Part shown: piece by piece, positions 7,708 through 16,065 of the stretch
Position numbering within the stretch: position 1 is the first letter of the stretch
Layout: every line of letters begins with the position of its first letter
Assembly: GCF_009733595.1 (NCBI RefSeq)
Contig: NZ_WOFH01000005.1
Location: 408,406 to 472,405 of the forward strand
Reading direction: 5' to 3'
Length of the DNA: 64,000 nucleotides
DNA from: Actinomadura litoris
Lineage (GTDB): Bacteria; Actinomycetota; Actinomycetes; Streptosporangiales; Streptosporangiaceae
Program-made: the position numbers and the translations under genes
The notes under the pieces: model-generated
Seen by the model: only the letters and a program-made list of their open reading frames with translations
The model's database searches: none
What the model was told of the DNA's origin: nothing

Positions 7708-8553
7708 TCAGCCGTTGATGAGCACGAGCGTCCCGAGCGGGACGCTGGAGAGGCGGCGCAGCGCGTCCGCCGGTACCCGCACGCAGCCGTGCGTGACGGC
7801 CCTGCCGAACACGGCGCGGTCGGGCCAGCCGTGCAGGGCGACGGTGCCGGGGCCGCCACCGAAGGTGTCCAGGGTGGCCGAGTGCGTGCCGAGCGGCAGG
7901 ACGATCGGGCTCGGCGTCTGCTTCGCGGGGGCCAGGGAGGCCATGACGAACGTCCGTCCCGGCGGGGTCGGGGTCCTGGCGCCGCCGACCGCGACCTTCC
8001 AGCGGCCGACCGGCCGCGCGGACTCCAGCAGGGTCAGGCTGCGCCGCGCGAGGTCGATCCTGACCGTGTAGGGCGTGTGCGCGGTCCGCAGCCCCGGGGT
8101 CGCGGCGGAGATCCAGCCGGTCGCCCGGTTGGGACGGCTCGGCAGCAGCACGCGCCGCCAGCCGCCGGAGGTCTCCACGACGGGCACCCAGGTCGGGCCG
8201 CCGAGCTGCTCGGCCGGCAGCGTGGCGACGGTGCGCCCGCCGGGCCGGTCGAGGACGGGCACCGCCGCGCTGGGGTGCACGACCAGGCCGTCGGTGGCGG
8301 ACTGCGCGCCCTCGTCCTTCGGGGCGCCCGGCACCGTGGCGAACGTGGTGGCGGCGGGCGCGTTCACGCCGTCGGGCCGGTCGGCGGACGGGCCGGCCTG
8401 GCCGCCTAACCCGCTCCCCGCGGACGGCTCGCCCGAGGCCGCCTCACCCGGGGACGAGCCCCCGCACCCGCCGAGCAGCAGCACGGCGGCGGCCGCCGGA
8501 GCGAGCGCGCCCGCCGTCCGGACGCGTCTCGCCCGGGTATTCATGGTCGCCAT
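7708..8553 (-). CDS. L,D-transpeptidase lipoprotein (YkuD domain)
   Basis: A 281-residue lipoprotein. The N-terminus has a hydrophobic stretch ending in the lipobox LLGGC (Cys30), followed by a Gly/Ser/Pro-rich linker. Residues 85-160 resemble an SH3-like or accessory region (SGGWRRVLLPSRPNRATGW). The C-terminal YkuD catalytic domain contains HGWPDRAVFGRAVTHGCVRV, with catalytic His255 and Cys257. Such enzymes form 3-3 peptidoglycan cross-links or attach proteins at the outer face of the membrane. An in-frame ATG three codons downstream is an alternative start. It is upstream of, and probably cotranscribed with, the secreted choice-of-anchor-P-type gene. Confidence 0.9.
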   Translation of the reverse strand: MATMNTRARRVRTAGALAPAAAAVLLLGGCGGSSPGEAASGEPSAGSGLGGQAGPSADRPDGVNAPAATTFATVPGAPKDEGAQSATDGLVVHPSAAVPVLDRPGGRTVATLPAEQLGGPTWVPVVETSGGWRRVLLPSRPNRATGWISAATPGLRTAHTPYTVRIDLARRSLTLLESARPVGRWKVAVGGARTPTPPGRTFVMASLAPAKQTPSPIVLPLGTHSATLDTFGGGPGTVALHGWPDRAVFGRAVTHGCVRVPADALRRLSSVPLGTLVLING

Positions 8554-8834
8554 GAGCCGGATATTAGTGGCGCGGAGCCGCCTGTGCGCGGAATGGCGGA
8601 AAAACAGGCCAGGTCATTCTCGCCGCGCCACCAAAACACATTAATGGTCTGATTTGCCGGGCAATTAAAGGATCGGGCGGATAAAAGCGGATGAAAGCGG
8701 AGCCTGGCTCCAGACCCGACGCCGCGCGGGTCGCCGGGGCCCGCCGGGAGGTTTCCTGAGATGTCCGGTAACGATGGATCCTCGCACGCCACTACCTGGT
8801 GACGGACACACCTGGACGGACGAAGGGGCAGGCG

Positions 8835-9473
8835 GTGGCAGACGAGGCCTCCGAGGAAGAACGCTTCACCGCGATGTACGACGCGTGCCGGCAGCGCGTG
8901 TGGGCGTACGCGGTGAGCCGCGCCGGCCGGCAGGTCGCGGACGAGGTGGTGAGCGAGACCTTCGCGGTCGCCTGGCGCCGCTTCCGCGACGTCCCCGACC
9001 CGGCGCTGCCGTGGTTGCTCGGCGTCGCGCGGAACGTGCTGCGCGAGGGGTATCGGGCCGAGGCGCGCCGCGAGGCGTTCGCGGCGGAGCTGCGCGGCTG
9101 GGCCGAGCGCGCGGACGCCGGGCGGGGCGGGCACCCCGCGCACCCCGGACCGGCCGGGGACATCGCGGAGGACGTCGCCGAGCGGCTCGCGGTGCTCCGC
9201 GCGATGGCCGCGCTGCCGGAGGGCGACCGGGAGATCTTGATCCTGGTCGCCTGGCAGGGGCTCACGCCGCGCGAGGCGGCGCGGGTCGTCGGGTGCTCGG
9301 CGGCGGCGCTGCGGGTCCGGTTGCACCGGGCGCGGCGCCGCCTCGTCCGGGCGGTCGAGGATCGCCCCGCCGAGCGCGCGGCCCGCTCCGCGGGGCCCGC
9401 GGGCCACCCCGCCGAGCATGGGGCTCGGCCTGAAATGCGTCCGGTCGGGATCATCAGTGAGGAGAGGCCATGA
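8835..9473 (+). CDS. ECF-type RNA polymerase sigma factor
   Basis: A 212-residue sigma-70 family protein with region 2 (DEVVSETFAVAWRRF, ALPWLLGVARNVLRE) and region 4 (LPEGDREILILVAWQGLTPR then VVGCSAAALRVRLHRARRRL). There is no region 1 or 3, as in ECF sigma factors. The GTG at 8835 is chosen because AAGGGG lies 7 bases upstream; an in-frame GTG at 8799 has no ribosome site. A 30-residue Ala/Pro/Arg tail follows region 4. The next gene overlaps by ATGA and is the likely regulator of this sigma factor. Confidence 0.9.
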   Translation: MADEASEEERFTAMYDACRQRVWAYAVSRAGRQVADEVVSETFAVAWRRFRDVPDPALPWLLGVARNVLREGYRAEARREAFAAELRGWAERADAGRGGHPAHPGPAGDIAEDVAERLAVLRAMAALPEGDREILILVAWQGLTPREAARVVGCSAAALRVRLHRARRRLVRAVEDRPAERAARSAGPAGHPAEHGARPEMRPVGIISEERP

Positions 9474-10630
9474 GTGACGACGTGCTGAGGACCCTGCGGG
9501 AGGCCCGGCCCGGCGAGCTCGACCCGGACGTCCGGGTCGAGGAGGGCGTGCGGGCGGCGGAGCTGGCGCGCGCGATGGCGACGCCGCGGAACGCGGCGGG
9601 CGCGGAGAGGACGGCTCCGCGGCGGCGGCTCGTCCGTCCGGCGTGGGGGATCGGGCTGGTCGGCGCGGCGGCGGCCGCCGCGCTGGTCGTGGCGGCCCTG
9701 CCCTCGGGCGGGGGCGGCGGCGCGGCCGGCCCGCGTTCCCAGGCGGGCGGCGAGCCGGAGCAGCCGGGCGACGCGCGCACCGTCCTGCTCGCGGCGGCGG
9801 AGAAGCTGGACGGGCAGACCGAGGGGACCGGGGCGTACTGGCACATCGCGACCAGGTCCTACAGCTTCTACCGGGTCGGGAACCCCGCCTACACGGTCGT
9901 GACCGCGGACAAGGACGACGGCTGGACGCCCGGCAAGCCCGGCGGCCGCTCCTACGGCCGCCAGCAGTCGCTCGGCGCGAAGCCCGCGACCCCGGCGGAC
10001 GAGAAGGCCTGGCGGCGTGCGGGATCCCCGTCCGAGTTCGAGGTCAAGGTGAGCGTCACGCCCGGCGGCGGGCGGTACAAGAGCATGAAGCTGCGGACGG
10101 CGCCGGGCCGGCAGACGGTCAGCAGCATGCCGCTGGTCGACGGCGACAAGGTGTTCTGGCTCGGGCGGAACGTGACGATGAAGGACCTGCGCGACCTGCC
10201 CGCCGACCCGAAGCGGCTCAAGGCGACGCTGATGCGCTGGTACGGGGGCCACGACACCGAGGCCGAGTCCGTGCCGATGTCGGCGGACGCGTGGCTCTAC
10301 CGCGTCGGCGGGAACGTCGTGACCAGCCTGCCGGTCAGCCCGAAGGTGCGCGCGGCGGCGTTCCGGATGCTGGCGGGGCTGAAGAGCGTCGAGGGCATCG
10401 GCAAGGTGAGGGACGCGGCGGGCCGCACCGGCGACGCGATCGCGATGGACGAGAAGACGCCGCGCGGCGTCCTGCGGCACCGGCTCGTGATCGACCGGGC
10501 CAACGGCAACGCGCTGGCGGACGAGAACGTGCTGCTGAAGCCGTCGGGCGGTGAGAGCGCGCCCGCCGGTTCGCTGCTGAACTCCACCACCGTGATCACC
10601 ATGGAATGGACGAACACGGTCCCGCGCTGA
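9470..10630 (+). CDS. CU044_5270-family membrane protein, putative anti-sigma partner
   Basis: A 386-residue protein with a cytoplasmic N-terminus of about 60 residues (VLRTLREARPGELDPDVRVE), one membrane helix near 61-80 (WGIGLVGAAAAAALVVAALP) and a large extracellular domain (YWHIATRSYSFYRVG, EGIGKVRDAAGRTGDAIAMD). This layout and its position directly after an ECF sigma gene with a 4-base ATGA overlap match the CU044_5270 family, common in Thermomonosporaceae. An anti-sigma role is inferred from topology and coupling; no zinc-binding anti-sigma motif (HxxxCxxC) is present. The extracellular part may sense a surface signal. Confidence 0.75.
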   Translation: MSDDVLRTLREARPGELDPDVRVEEGVRAAELARAMATPRNAAGAERTAPRRRLVRPAWGIGLVGAAAAAALVVAALPSGGGGGAAGPRSQAGGEPEQPGDARTVLLAAAEKLDGQTEGTGAYWHIATRSYSFYRVGNPAYTVVTADKDDGWTPGKPGGRSYGRQQSLGAKPATPADEKAWRRAGSPSEFEVKVSVTPGGGRYKSMKLRTAPGRQTVSSMPLVDGDKVFWLGRNVTMKDLRDLPADPKRLKATLMRWYGGHDTEAESVPMSADAWLYRVGGNVVTSLPVSPKVRAAAFRMLAGLKSVEGIGKVRDAAGRTGDAIAMDEKTPRGVLRHRLVIDRANGNALADENVLLKPSGGESAPAGSLLNSTTVITMEWTNTVPR

Positions 10631-10638
10631 CCGCCCGC

Positions 10639-10693
10639 GGGACGGCTTCGCCGCAGGGGCGGTGCCCCGGCCTCACCGGCCGGGCGCCGTCCC
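10639..10693. terminator. Nested hairpin between convergent genes
   Basis: An outer GGGACGGC/GCCGTCCC stem (8 bp) encloses an inner CCCGGCC/GGCCGGG stem (7 bp, 10666-10684). It lies between genes ending at 10630 (+) and 10722 (-). There is no T-tract. Confidence 0.55.
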
Positions 10694-10721
10694 CGCGCGG
10701 CGTGCCGTGATCGGCTTGTGA

Positions 10722-11069
10722 TCAGGCGCTTTTCGGGGTGTGGCGGGCGGCTTTCTGGGCGGCCTTGCGCTGCGCGGCGACGGACCTGGCGCGGTTCAGG
10801 CTTTCCCTGACCCGGGCGGCGCCGCGCATTGCGGTGGCGGTGTCCTTGACGCGGCCGGCGTAAACCGCGAGAACCTCCGCGACCGGAGGGGGCGACCATT
10901 CCTCCTTGATCGCGGCGGCGTGCGGCGCCGGGGCGGGGGCACCGGCGGGCAGGGGGTTCGCGGGCAGGACGGTCGGGGTCGTGGAGGCGGTCGGGAGGGG
11001 GACGGGGACGAGCGCGAGATGGGATTGGCAGTGCGGGCACCGCACTCCCGGATGGGTGTCTCTGCTCAT
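10722..11069 (-). CDS. Small hypothetical protein with an N-terminal CxxC element
   Basis: A 115-residue protein not recognised. Near the N-terminus it has VRCPHCQSH, a half zinc-ribbon. A Pro/Ala/Thr-rich linker follows, then a basic Ala-rich helical C-terminus (VYAGRVKDTATAMRGAARVR and RSVAAQRKAAQKAARH). The ATG at 11069 is preferred over a TTG at 11099, but neither has a good ribosome site. The composition suggests a small nucleic-acid-binding or scaffold protein; this is speculative. It is convergent with the sigma/CU044_5270 pair. Confidence 0.5.
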   Translation of the reverse strand: MSRDTHPGVRCPHCQSHLALVPVPLPTASTTPTVLPANPLPAGAPAPAPHAAAIKEEWSPPPVAEVLAVYAGRVKDTATAMRGAARVRESLNRARSVAAQRKAAQKAARHTPKSA

Positions 11070-11126
11070 AACAAGAATGATTACCCAAAGGTCTGACAAA
11101 ACAGAGGCGGCGCCTCCTCACGTGCC

Positions 11127-12851
11127 CTATTGAAGGCAGCCGGTAACGTTGCGGTCGTCCTCAATCACGGCGCCGGGGGCGGCGCCGCGTCCGGCGAATG
11201 CCGCCTTCCGGACGGCCGGCAGCAGCCCCCGGCGGCCGGCGGAGCACACCCGGTCGAGCGCGGGCGTGTGCGCCGCCGACGTCTCGTGGCTCCCGTGCCG
11301 CACGTAGGTGGCGCCGCAGCACAGCAGCGCGATGAGCACCGCGAACCAGGCCATCATCCGGCTCGTCCGCAGGCCGTATCCGCTGGTCAACCACAGGACG
11401 TGCAGGGTAAGCCGGCGCCACTGCGCGTGGTCGCCGTGCCGCCGCAGCTCCAGCGCGGCGTAGCGGAAGTCCCGGGCCAGCGCGGCCTGCCCGCAGCCCG
11501 CCGACGCCCGCGCCAGCTCCCGGTAGAGCGCCTCCAGCCGCGCGGCGTCCACGCCCCCGCGCCTGACGCGCCCGCGTGCCGCGCCGTGCCGGCGGCCGTG
11601 ACCGCGGCCGTGTCCGCGGCCGGGCTCTCCGCCGACCCCCGCGCGGCGGGCGAGGTCCTCGGCGAGGACGGCGCGGCCCCGGCGGGCCGGACCGCCGAAC
11701 GGCTGCCAGTGCCGCGCCGGGACGGTCGCGAACGGGCAGTCGCCGGAGATGCGCAGCAGATCGGGCCGGTGCAGGCCGAGGAACCCGCAGCCGCTGAGGT
11801 CGACGTCCGCCAGGTGGAGGCCGCGCGCGGAGACGCCGCGCAGTGACAGGACCCGCACCGTGGGTGGACCGATCCACACAGGTTCGGCCACGCCCTGGAT
11901 CGGCTGCGGCAGCGACCGGACGGTGACCGTCCCGCCGACCCCCGCGCCCTCCAGGTCGAGTTCGGCGTGCCGGAGCCGGAAGTCGGCCGCCCCGTGGACG
12001 GTCGCCCCCCGCGCGCTCACCTGCCGCGCCGCCGCGTGGACGCGCAGGCCGCCGTTCGCGCTCGCGTCCGCCAGCCCGATCCGGCCGCCCGCCACCAGCG
12101 GCCCGAGCCAGGCGCCGTGCCGGAAGCGGGCGCGCTCGAAGCGCGCGTGCCGGGCCACGTGCACGCGCTTGAACGACACGGCGGCGCCGAAGCAGGCCGC
12201 CTGCATCGCCGCGTCGCGGCCGAAGCGGGCGCGGTCGAAGCAGGCCGCGCCGATGAACACCGTCCGCCGGAAGGACGCGTCGGCGTGCCAGGCGGCCTCG
12301 CCGAACAGCGCGTCCCCGGCGAAGACGGCCTCCTCGAAGGAGGCGTGCCGGTGGAAGCGGGCCGCGTGGAAGGAGGCGTTCCCGCCGAAGCGCGCCCCCC
12401 GGAAGGAGACGTTCCCGAAGAACCGCGCGTCGTAGAAGGACGCGCCGCCGAGGAAGCAGGCGCCGTCGAACGAGCTGTCGCCCTCGACGCAGGCTCCGTG
12501 CAGGACGGCGTGGGCGGGCAGGACGGCGCCGTCGAAGCGCGTCCGGCCGATGTGGGGCCGCCCGTCGGGTCCGGTGAGGGCGTCCAGGAGGGCGTCGAGC
12601 AGCCACGCCGGGACGGTGACGCCGCGCAGGTCGAGGTCGGCCCCGGGACGCAGGCCCGCGACGAACCGGTCGAACTCGTCCGGCCGCAGGTGCGCGGGAC
12701 AGCCCCCGAGACGTTCCACGGCGCGCCCGGTGCACCCGTGCACGGCCGTGCACCGCGGCCAGAGCACGGTGGTCAGGGGCGGCTGCGAAGACTCGTGGGA
12801 AGTCACCTTTCTCGTTCTACCGATGTCACCTTCCGACGGGAAGGTCTCCAT
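11127..12851 (-). CDS. Pentapeptide-repeat membrane protein
   Basis: A protein of about 574 residues. An N-terminal Cys-containing segment (CTAVHGCTGRAVERLGG) leads into a long run of A(N/D/S)F-type five-residue coils, for example ASFYDARFFGNVSFRGARF and ASFEEAVFAGDALFGEAAW, which should fold as a quadrilateral beta-helix. A Gly/His/Arg-rich linker (GRGHGRGHGRRHG) is followed by a helical region and a single C-terminal membrane segment (MMAWFAVLIALLCCGATYV). Function is unknown. The layout parallels the larger beta-helix membrane proteins at 20177 and 42667, but without their SLDLLIP-type motif. The start is uncertain: ATG 12851 and GTG 12806 are both possible, each with a poor ribosome site. 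Confidence 0.7.
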   Translation of the reverse strand: METFPSEGDIGRTRKVTSHESSQPPLTTVLWPRCTAVHGCTGRAVERLGGCPAHLRPDEFDRFVAGLRPGADLDLRGVTVPAWLLDALLDALTGPDGRPHIGRTRFDGAVLPAHAVLHGACVEGDSSFDGACFLGGASFYDARFFGNVSFRGARFGGNASFHAARFHRHASFEEAVFAGDALFGEAAWHADASFRRTVFIGAACFDRARFGRDAAMQAACFGAAVSFKRVHVARHARFERARFRHGAWLGPLVAGGRIGLADASANGGLRVHAAARQVSARGATVHGAADFRLRHAELDLEGAGVGGTVTVRSLPQPIQGVAEPVWIGPPTVRVLSLRGVSARGLHLADVDLSGCGFLGLHRPDLLRISGDCPFATVPARHWQPFGGPARRGRAVLAEDLARRAGVGGEPGRGHGRGHGRRHGAARGRVRRGGVDAARLEALYRELARASAGCGQAALARDFRYAALELRRHGDHAQWRRLTLHVLWLTSGYGLRTSRMMAWFAVLIALLCCGATYVRHGSHETSAAHTPALDRVCSAGRRGLLPAVRKAAFAGRGAAPGAVIEDDRNVTGCLQ

Positions 12852-13051
12852 GTGGACAGGTCGATACTCCCTTTGCAGTAACCCGACACGGTCCGTTATT
12901 TTCGCCACACCGGGCGTACGGGGCGTAGCGGACACGCCTCCGCGCCCGCCGAGATGTGGATCACCGGTTGCCCCGAACGCGGAGTGATCAGCGGGAACCC
13001 GGGGCATGATCCACGTGTCTGATACTTCGGAAAATCGACGACATCAACCGA

Positions 13052-13073
13052 GTTCGACTGCCGTTCATCTTGG
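13052..13073 (+). promoter_or_regulatory. PHO-box-like direct repeat upstream of ppk
   Basis: Two adjacent 11-base units, GTTCGACTGCC and GTTCATCTTGG, match the actinomycete PhoP pattern of GTTCA-type direct repeats with 11-base spacing. They lie 18 bases before the ppk ATG. Phosphate control of ppk is known in Streptomyces; here it is inferred. Confidence 0.55.
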
Positions 13074-13091
13074 TCGGGGAAAATTACGGAC

Positions 13092-15176
13092 ATGACAGTC
13101 AATCCAGGACATCTGCCACATAGCGATGAGGCGCTGCCCGATGATCGCTTCCTCGACCGTGAGGAGAGCTGGCTCAGGTTCAACCAGCGGGTCCTGGAGC
13201 TCGCCGAGGATCCCGCGCTGCCGCTGCTGGAGCGCGTGCGGTTCCTGTCGATCTTCGCGAGCAACCTGGACGAGTTCTTCATGGTGCGGGTCGCCGGGCT
13301 CGCGCGGCGCATGGCGACCGGCCTGGCCGTCCAGTCCGCGAGCGGCCGCCAGCCCCGCGAGGTGCTGGAACGTACCGCAGGGGTCGCCCACGAGCTGATG
13401 CTGCGGCACGCCGCCGCCTTCCGCAACGAGATCCGTCCCGCCCTCGGCAAGGAGGGCATCGACATCCTGCGCTGGGACGAGCTGGCCGAGACCGAGCAGG
13501 AGCGGCTGCGGCGCCTGTTCCGGGACCGGATCTACCCCGTCCTGACGCCGCTGGTCGTCGACTCCGCGCACCCCTTCCCCTACATCTCGGGCCTCTCGCT
13601 GAACCTCGCCGTGATCGTCCGCGATCCGGAGACGGACGCGACGATGTTCGCCCGGGTCAAGGTGCCGCCGCTGCTGCCGCGCTTCATCGAGGCGTCGGCC
13701 GACCGGTTCACGCCGCTGGAGGACGTGATCGCCGCGCACCTCGGTCAGCTGTTCATCGGCATGGAGGTCGTCGAGCACCACGCGTTCCGCGTCACCCGCA
13801 ACCAGGACCTGGAGATCGACGACGACATCAGCGAGGGCCTCCTCCAGGCGCTGGAGCGCGAGCTGCTGCGCCGCAGGTTCGGCCCCGTCGTCCGGCTGGA
13901 GGTCGAGGAGTCGATCTCCGACGGCGTGCTGGAGCTGCTCACCGAGGAGCTCCAGGTGCACGACTCGCAGATCTACCGGGTCGGCGGCCCGCTCGACCTC
14001 GGCGGCCTCGCCGCGATCGCGGACCTGGACCGCCCGGAGCTGAAGTACGTCCCTTTCGTCCCCTCCAAGGTGGCGCTGCCGGAGGATGTGAGCATCTTCA
14101 CGGCCATCCGTGAGCGGGACGTGCTCGTCCACCACCCCTACGACTCGTTCACCACGAGCGTCCAGCGGCTGATCGAGGACGCCGCCGCCGACAAGCGCGT
14201 CCTGGCGATCAAGCAGACGCTCTACCGCACCAGCGGCGACTCCCCGATCGTGGACGCGCTCATGAACGCGGCCGAGGCGGGTAAGCAGGTCGTCGTGGTC
14301 GTCGAACTGAAGGCCCGCTTCGACGAGCGCGCCAACATCGCCTGGGCGCGCAAGCTGGAGACGGCGGGCTGCCACGTGGTCTACGGCTTCGTCGGGCTGA
14401 AGACGCACTGCAAGATCGCGCTGATCGTCCGGCAGGACGCCGACGGCACCCTGCGCCGCTACTGCCACATCGGCACCGGCAACTACCACCCGAAGACCGC
14501 CCGGCTGTACGAGGACTTCGGCCTGCTCACCGCGAACCCCGAGGTCGGCGAGGACGTCAGCGCCCTGTTCAACCACCTCACCGGCTACTCGCGGCAGAAC
14601 TCCTACCACCGGCTGCTGGTCGCGCCGAACAGCCTGCGGTCCGGGCTCGTCCAGCGGATCGAGCACGAGATCGAGAACCACCGCGCCGGGCACGCCGCGC
14701 GGATCCGGATCAAGTGCAACTCGCTCGTGGACGAGGTCGTGATCGACGCGCTGTACCGGGCGTCCCAGGAGGGCGTGCCGGTGGAGGTCTGGGTGCGCGG
14801 CATCTGCGCGCTGCGTCCCGGCGTCCCCGGCCTGTCGGAGACGATCAAGGTGCGCAGCGTCCTCGGCCGGTTCCTGGAGCACTCGCGGGTGTTCGCGTTC
14901 GAGAACGGCGGCGAGCCCGAGGTGTGGCTCGGCAGCGCCGACCTGATGCACCGCAACCTCGACCGCCGCGTCGAGGCCCTCGTCTCGGTCAACGACCGCG
15001 CCCAGCGCGAGGAGCTGCTCACGCTCCTCGACACCGCGATGGACGACGGCACCCAGGCGTGGACGCTGGCCGGCGACGGCACCTGGACGCGCGCCACGGC
15101 GCCGCCCGGCGAGGCCCTGCTGGACATCCAGACCCACCTGGTCCGCAGCCGCCGGTGGAGGACCGTCGATGGCTGA
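13092..15176 (+). CDS. ppk1: Polyphosphate kinase PPK1
   Basis: A 694-residue enzyme of normal PPK1 length that reversibly builds polyphosphate from ATP. The N-domain starts with ESWLRFNQRVLELAEDP and LSIFASNLDEFFMVRVAGL. The catalytic half has the phospholipase-D-like motifs GFVGLKTHCKIALIVR (His439, probable phospho-histidine) and CHIGTGNYHPKTARLYEDFG (His459). GGGGAAAA precedes the ATG. A PHO-box-like repeat lies just upstream. The Nudix/phosphatase gene overlaps its 3' end by 8 bases, as in other actinobacteria where mutT1 adjoins ppk. A CHAD-domain gene, of a family that binds polyphosphate, converges on this operon. Confidence 0.96.
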   Translation: MTVNPGHLPHSDEALPDDRFLDREESWLRFNQRVLELAEDPALPLLERVRFLSIFASNLDEFFMVRVAGLARRMATGLAVQSASGRQPREVLERTAGVAHELMLRHAAAFRNEIRPALGKEGIDILRWDELAETEQERLRRLFRDRIYPVLTPLVVDSAHPFPYISGLSLNLAVIVRDPETDATMFARVKVPPLLPRFIEASADRFTPLEDVIAAHLGQLFIGMEVVEHHAFRVTRNQDLEIDDDISEGLLQALERELLRRRFGPVVRLEVEESISDGVLELLTEELQVHDSQIYRVGGPLDLGGLAAIADLDRPELKYVPFVPSKVALPEDVSIFTAIRERDVLVHHPYDSFTTSVQRLIEDAAADKRVLAIKQTLYRTSGDSPIVDALMNAAEAGKQVVVVVELKARFDERANIAWARKLETAGCHVVYGFVGLKTHCKIALIVRQDADGTLRRYCHIGTGNYHPKTARLYEDFGLLTANPEVGEDVSALFNHLTGYSRQNSYHRLLVAPNSLRSGLVQRIEHEIENHRAGHAARIRIKCNSLVDEVVIDALYRASQEGVPVEVWVRGICALRPGVPGLSETIKVRSVLGRFLEHSRVFAFENGGEPEVWLGSADLMHRNLDRRVEALVSVNDRAQREELLTLLDTAMDDGTQAWTLAGDGTWTRATAPPGEALLDIQTHLVRSRRWRTVDG

Positions 15177-16065
15177 GCCCGTCCACGCGGCGGGAGCGGT
15201 GCTCTGGCGGGACGGCCCGGAGTTCGCGGTGATCCACCGCCCCCGCTACGACGACTGGTCGTTCCCCAAGGGCAAGGTCGACAAGGGCGAGCACGTGCTG
15301 CGCGCCGCCGTCCGGGAGATCGAGGAGGAGACCGGGGTGCCCGCCCGCCTCGGCCGCCGGCTGCCCACCGTCCGATATCCGGTCGACGGGCGGCCCAAGC
15401 AGGTCGACTACTGGTCGGCGCGCGGCGTGGGCGAGAGCGCGTTCGCGGTGAACGACGAGGTCGACCGGCTCGTCTGGCTCCCCGCCGCCGAGGCCGAGGC
15501 GAGGCTCAGCTACCGGCACGACGTCGACCTGCTGCACGACTTCCTGCGCGGGCCCCTGACCACGTGGCCGCTGGTGATCCTGCGGCACGGCTCCGCCGGG
15601 GAGAAGCACGCCTGGCACGAGCCCGACGAACTGCGTCCGCTGGACGGGAAGGGCCGCGCCGAGGCGTCCGAGCTGGCGGCGCTGCTGCACGCCTACGGGC
15701 CGTCCCGGCCGCTCAGCTCGGCGACCGCGCGCTGCGTGGAGACCGTGCTGCCCTACGCGCGGCTCGTCCGGACGCCGATCACCACCGACGCGGCGTTCAC
15801 GGTCGGCGAGACCGACGCGGACCGCGCGATGGAGCGCGTGCTGGAGATCGTCGCCGAGGGGCTCCCCACCGTCCTGTGCACGCACGGCGAGGTCGTCTCC
15901 GATCTCGTCACGGGCCTGTGCAAGGAACTGGGCGAGAACCCCCCGGACGACCCAGGACTGCGCAAGAGCGAGTTCTGGGTCGTCCACCTGGACGGGTCAA
16001 CGATCGCCTCGCTGGAGCGTCACACGCCGCTCAGAAGGACGGGCCGAGCGTCTGCGACCAGGTGA
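15169..16065 (+). CDS. mutT1: MutT1-type Nudix hydrolase with C-terminal histidine phosphatase
   Basis: A 298-residue two-domain protein like mycobacterial MutT1. The Nudix box is complete (GKVDKGEHVLRAAVREIEEE, residues 35-54, followed by TGV). From about residue 133 comes a phosphoglycerate-mutase-like domain with LVILRHGSAG (Arg139, His140) and TVLCTHGEVVSDL. MutT1 enzymes hydrolyse 8-oxo-GTP/dGTP or diadenosine polyphosphates; the second domain can act on the resulting diphosphates. The gene overlaps ppk by 8 bases, so the two are translated from one message. Its last 35 bases overlap the 3' end of the convergent CYTH-CHAD gene. Confidence 0.92.
   Translation: MAEPVHAAGAVLWRDGPEFAVIHRPRYDDWSFPKGKVDKGEHVLRAAVREIEEETGVPARLGRRLPTVRYPVDGRPKQVDYWSARGVGESAFAVNDEVDRLVWLPAAEAEARLSYRHDVDLLHDFLRGPLTTWPLVILRHGSAGEKHAWHEPDELRPLDGKGRAEASELAALLHAYGPSRPLSSATARCVETVLPYARLVRTPITTDAAFTVGETDADRAMERVLEIVAEGLPTVLCTHGEVVSDLVTGLCKELGENPPDDPGLRKSEFWVVHLDGSTIASLERHTPLRRTGRASATR

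Noticed and set aside
13065..15137. A 690-residue minus-strand frame opposite ppk1
   Set aside because: Antisense shadow of a conserved full-length PPK1.
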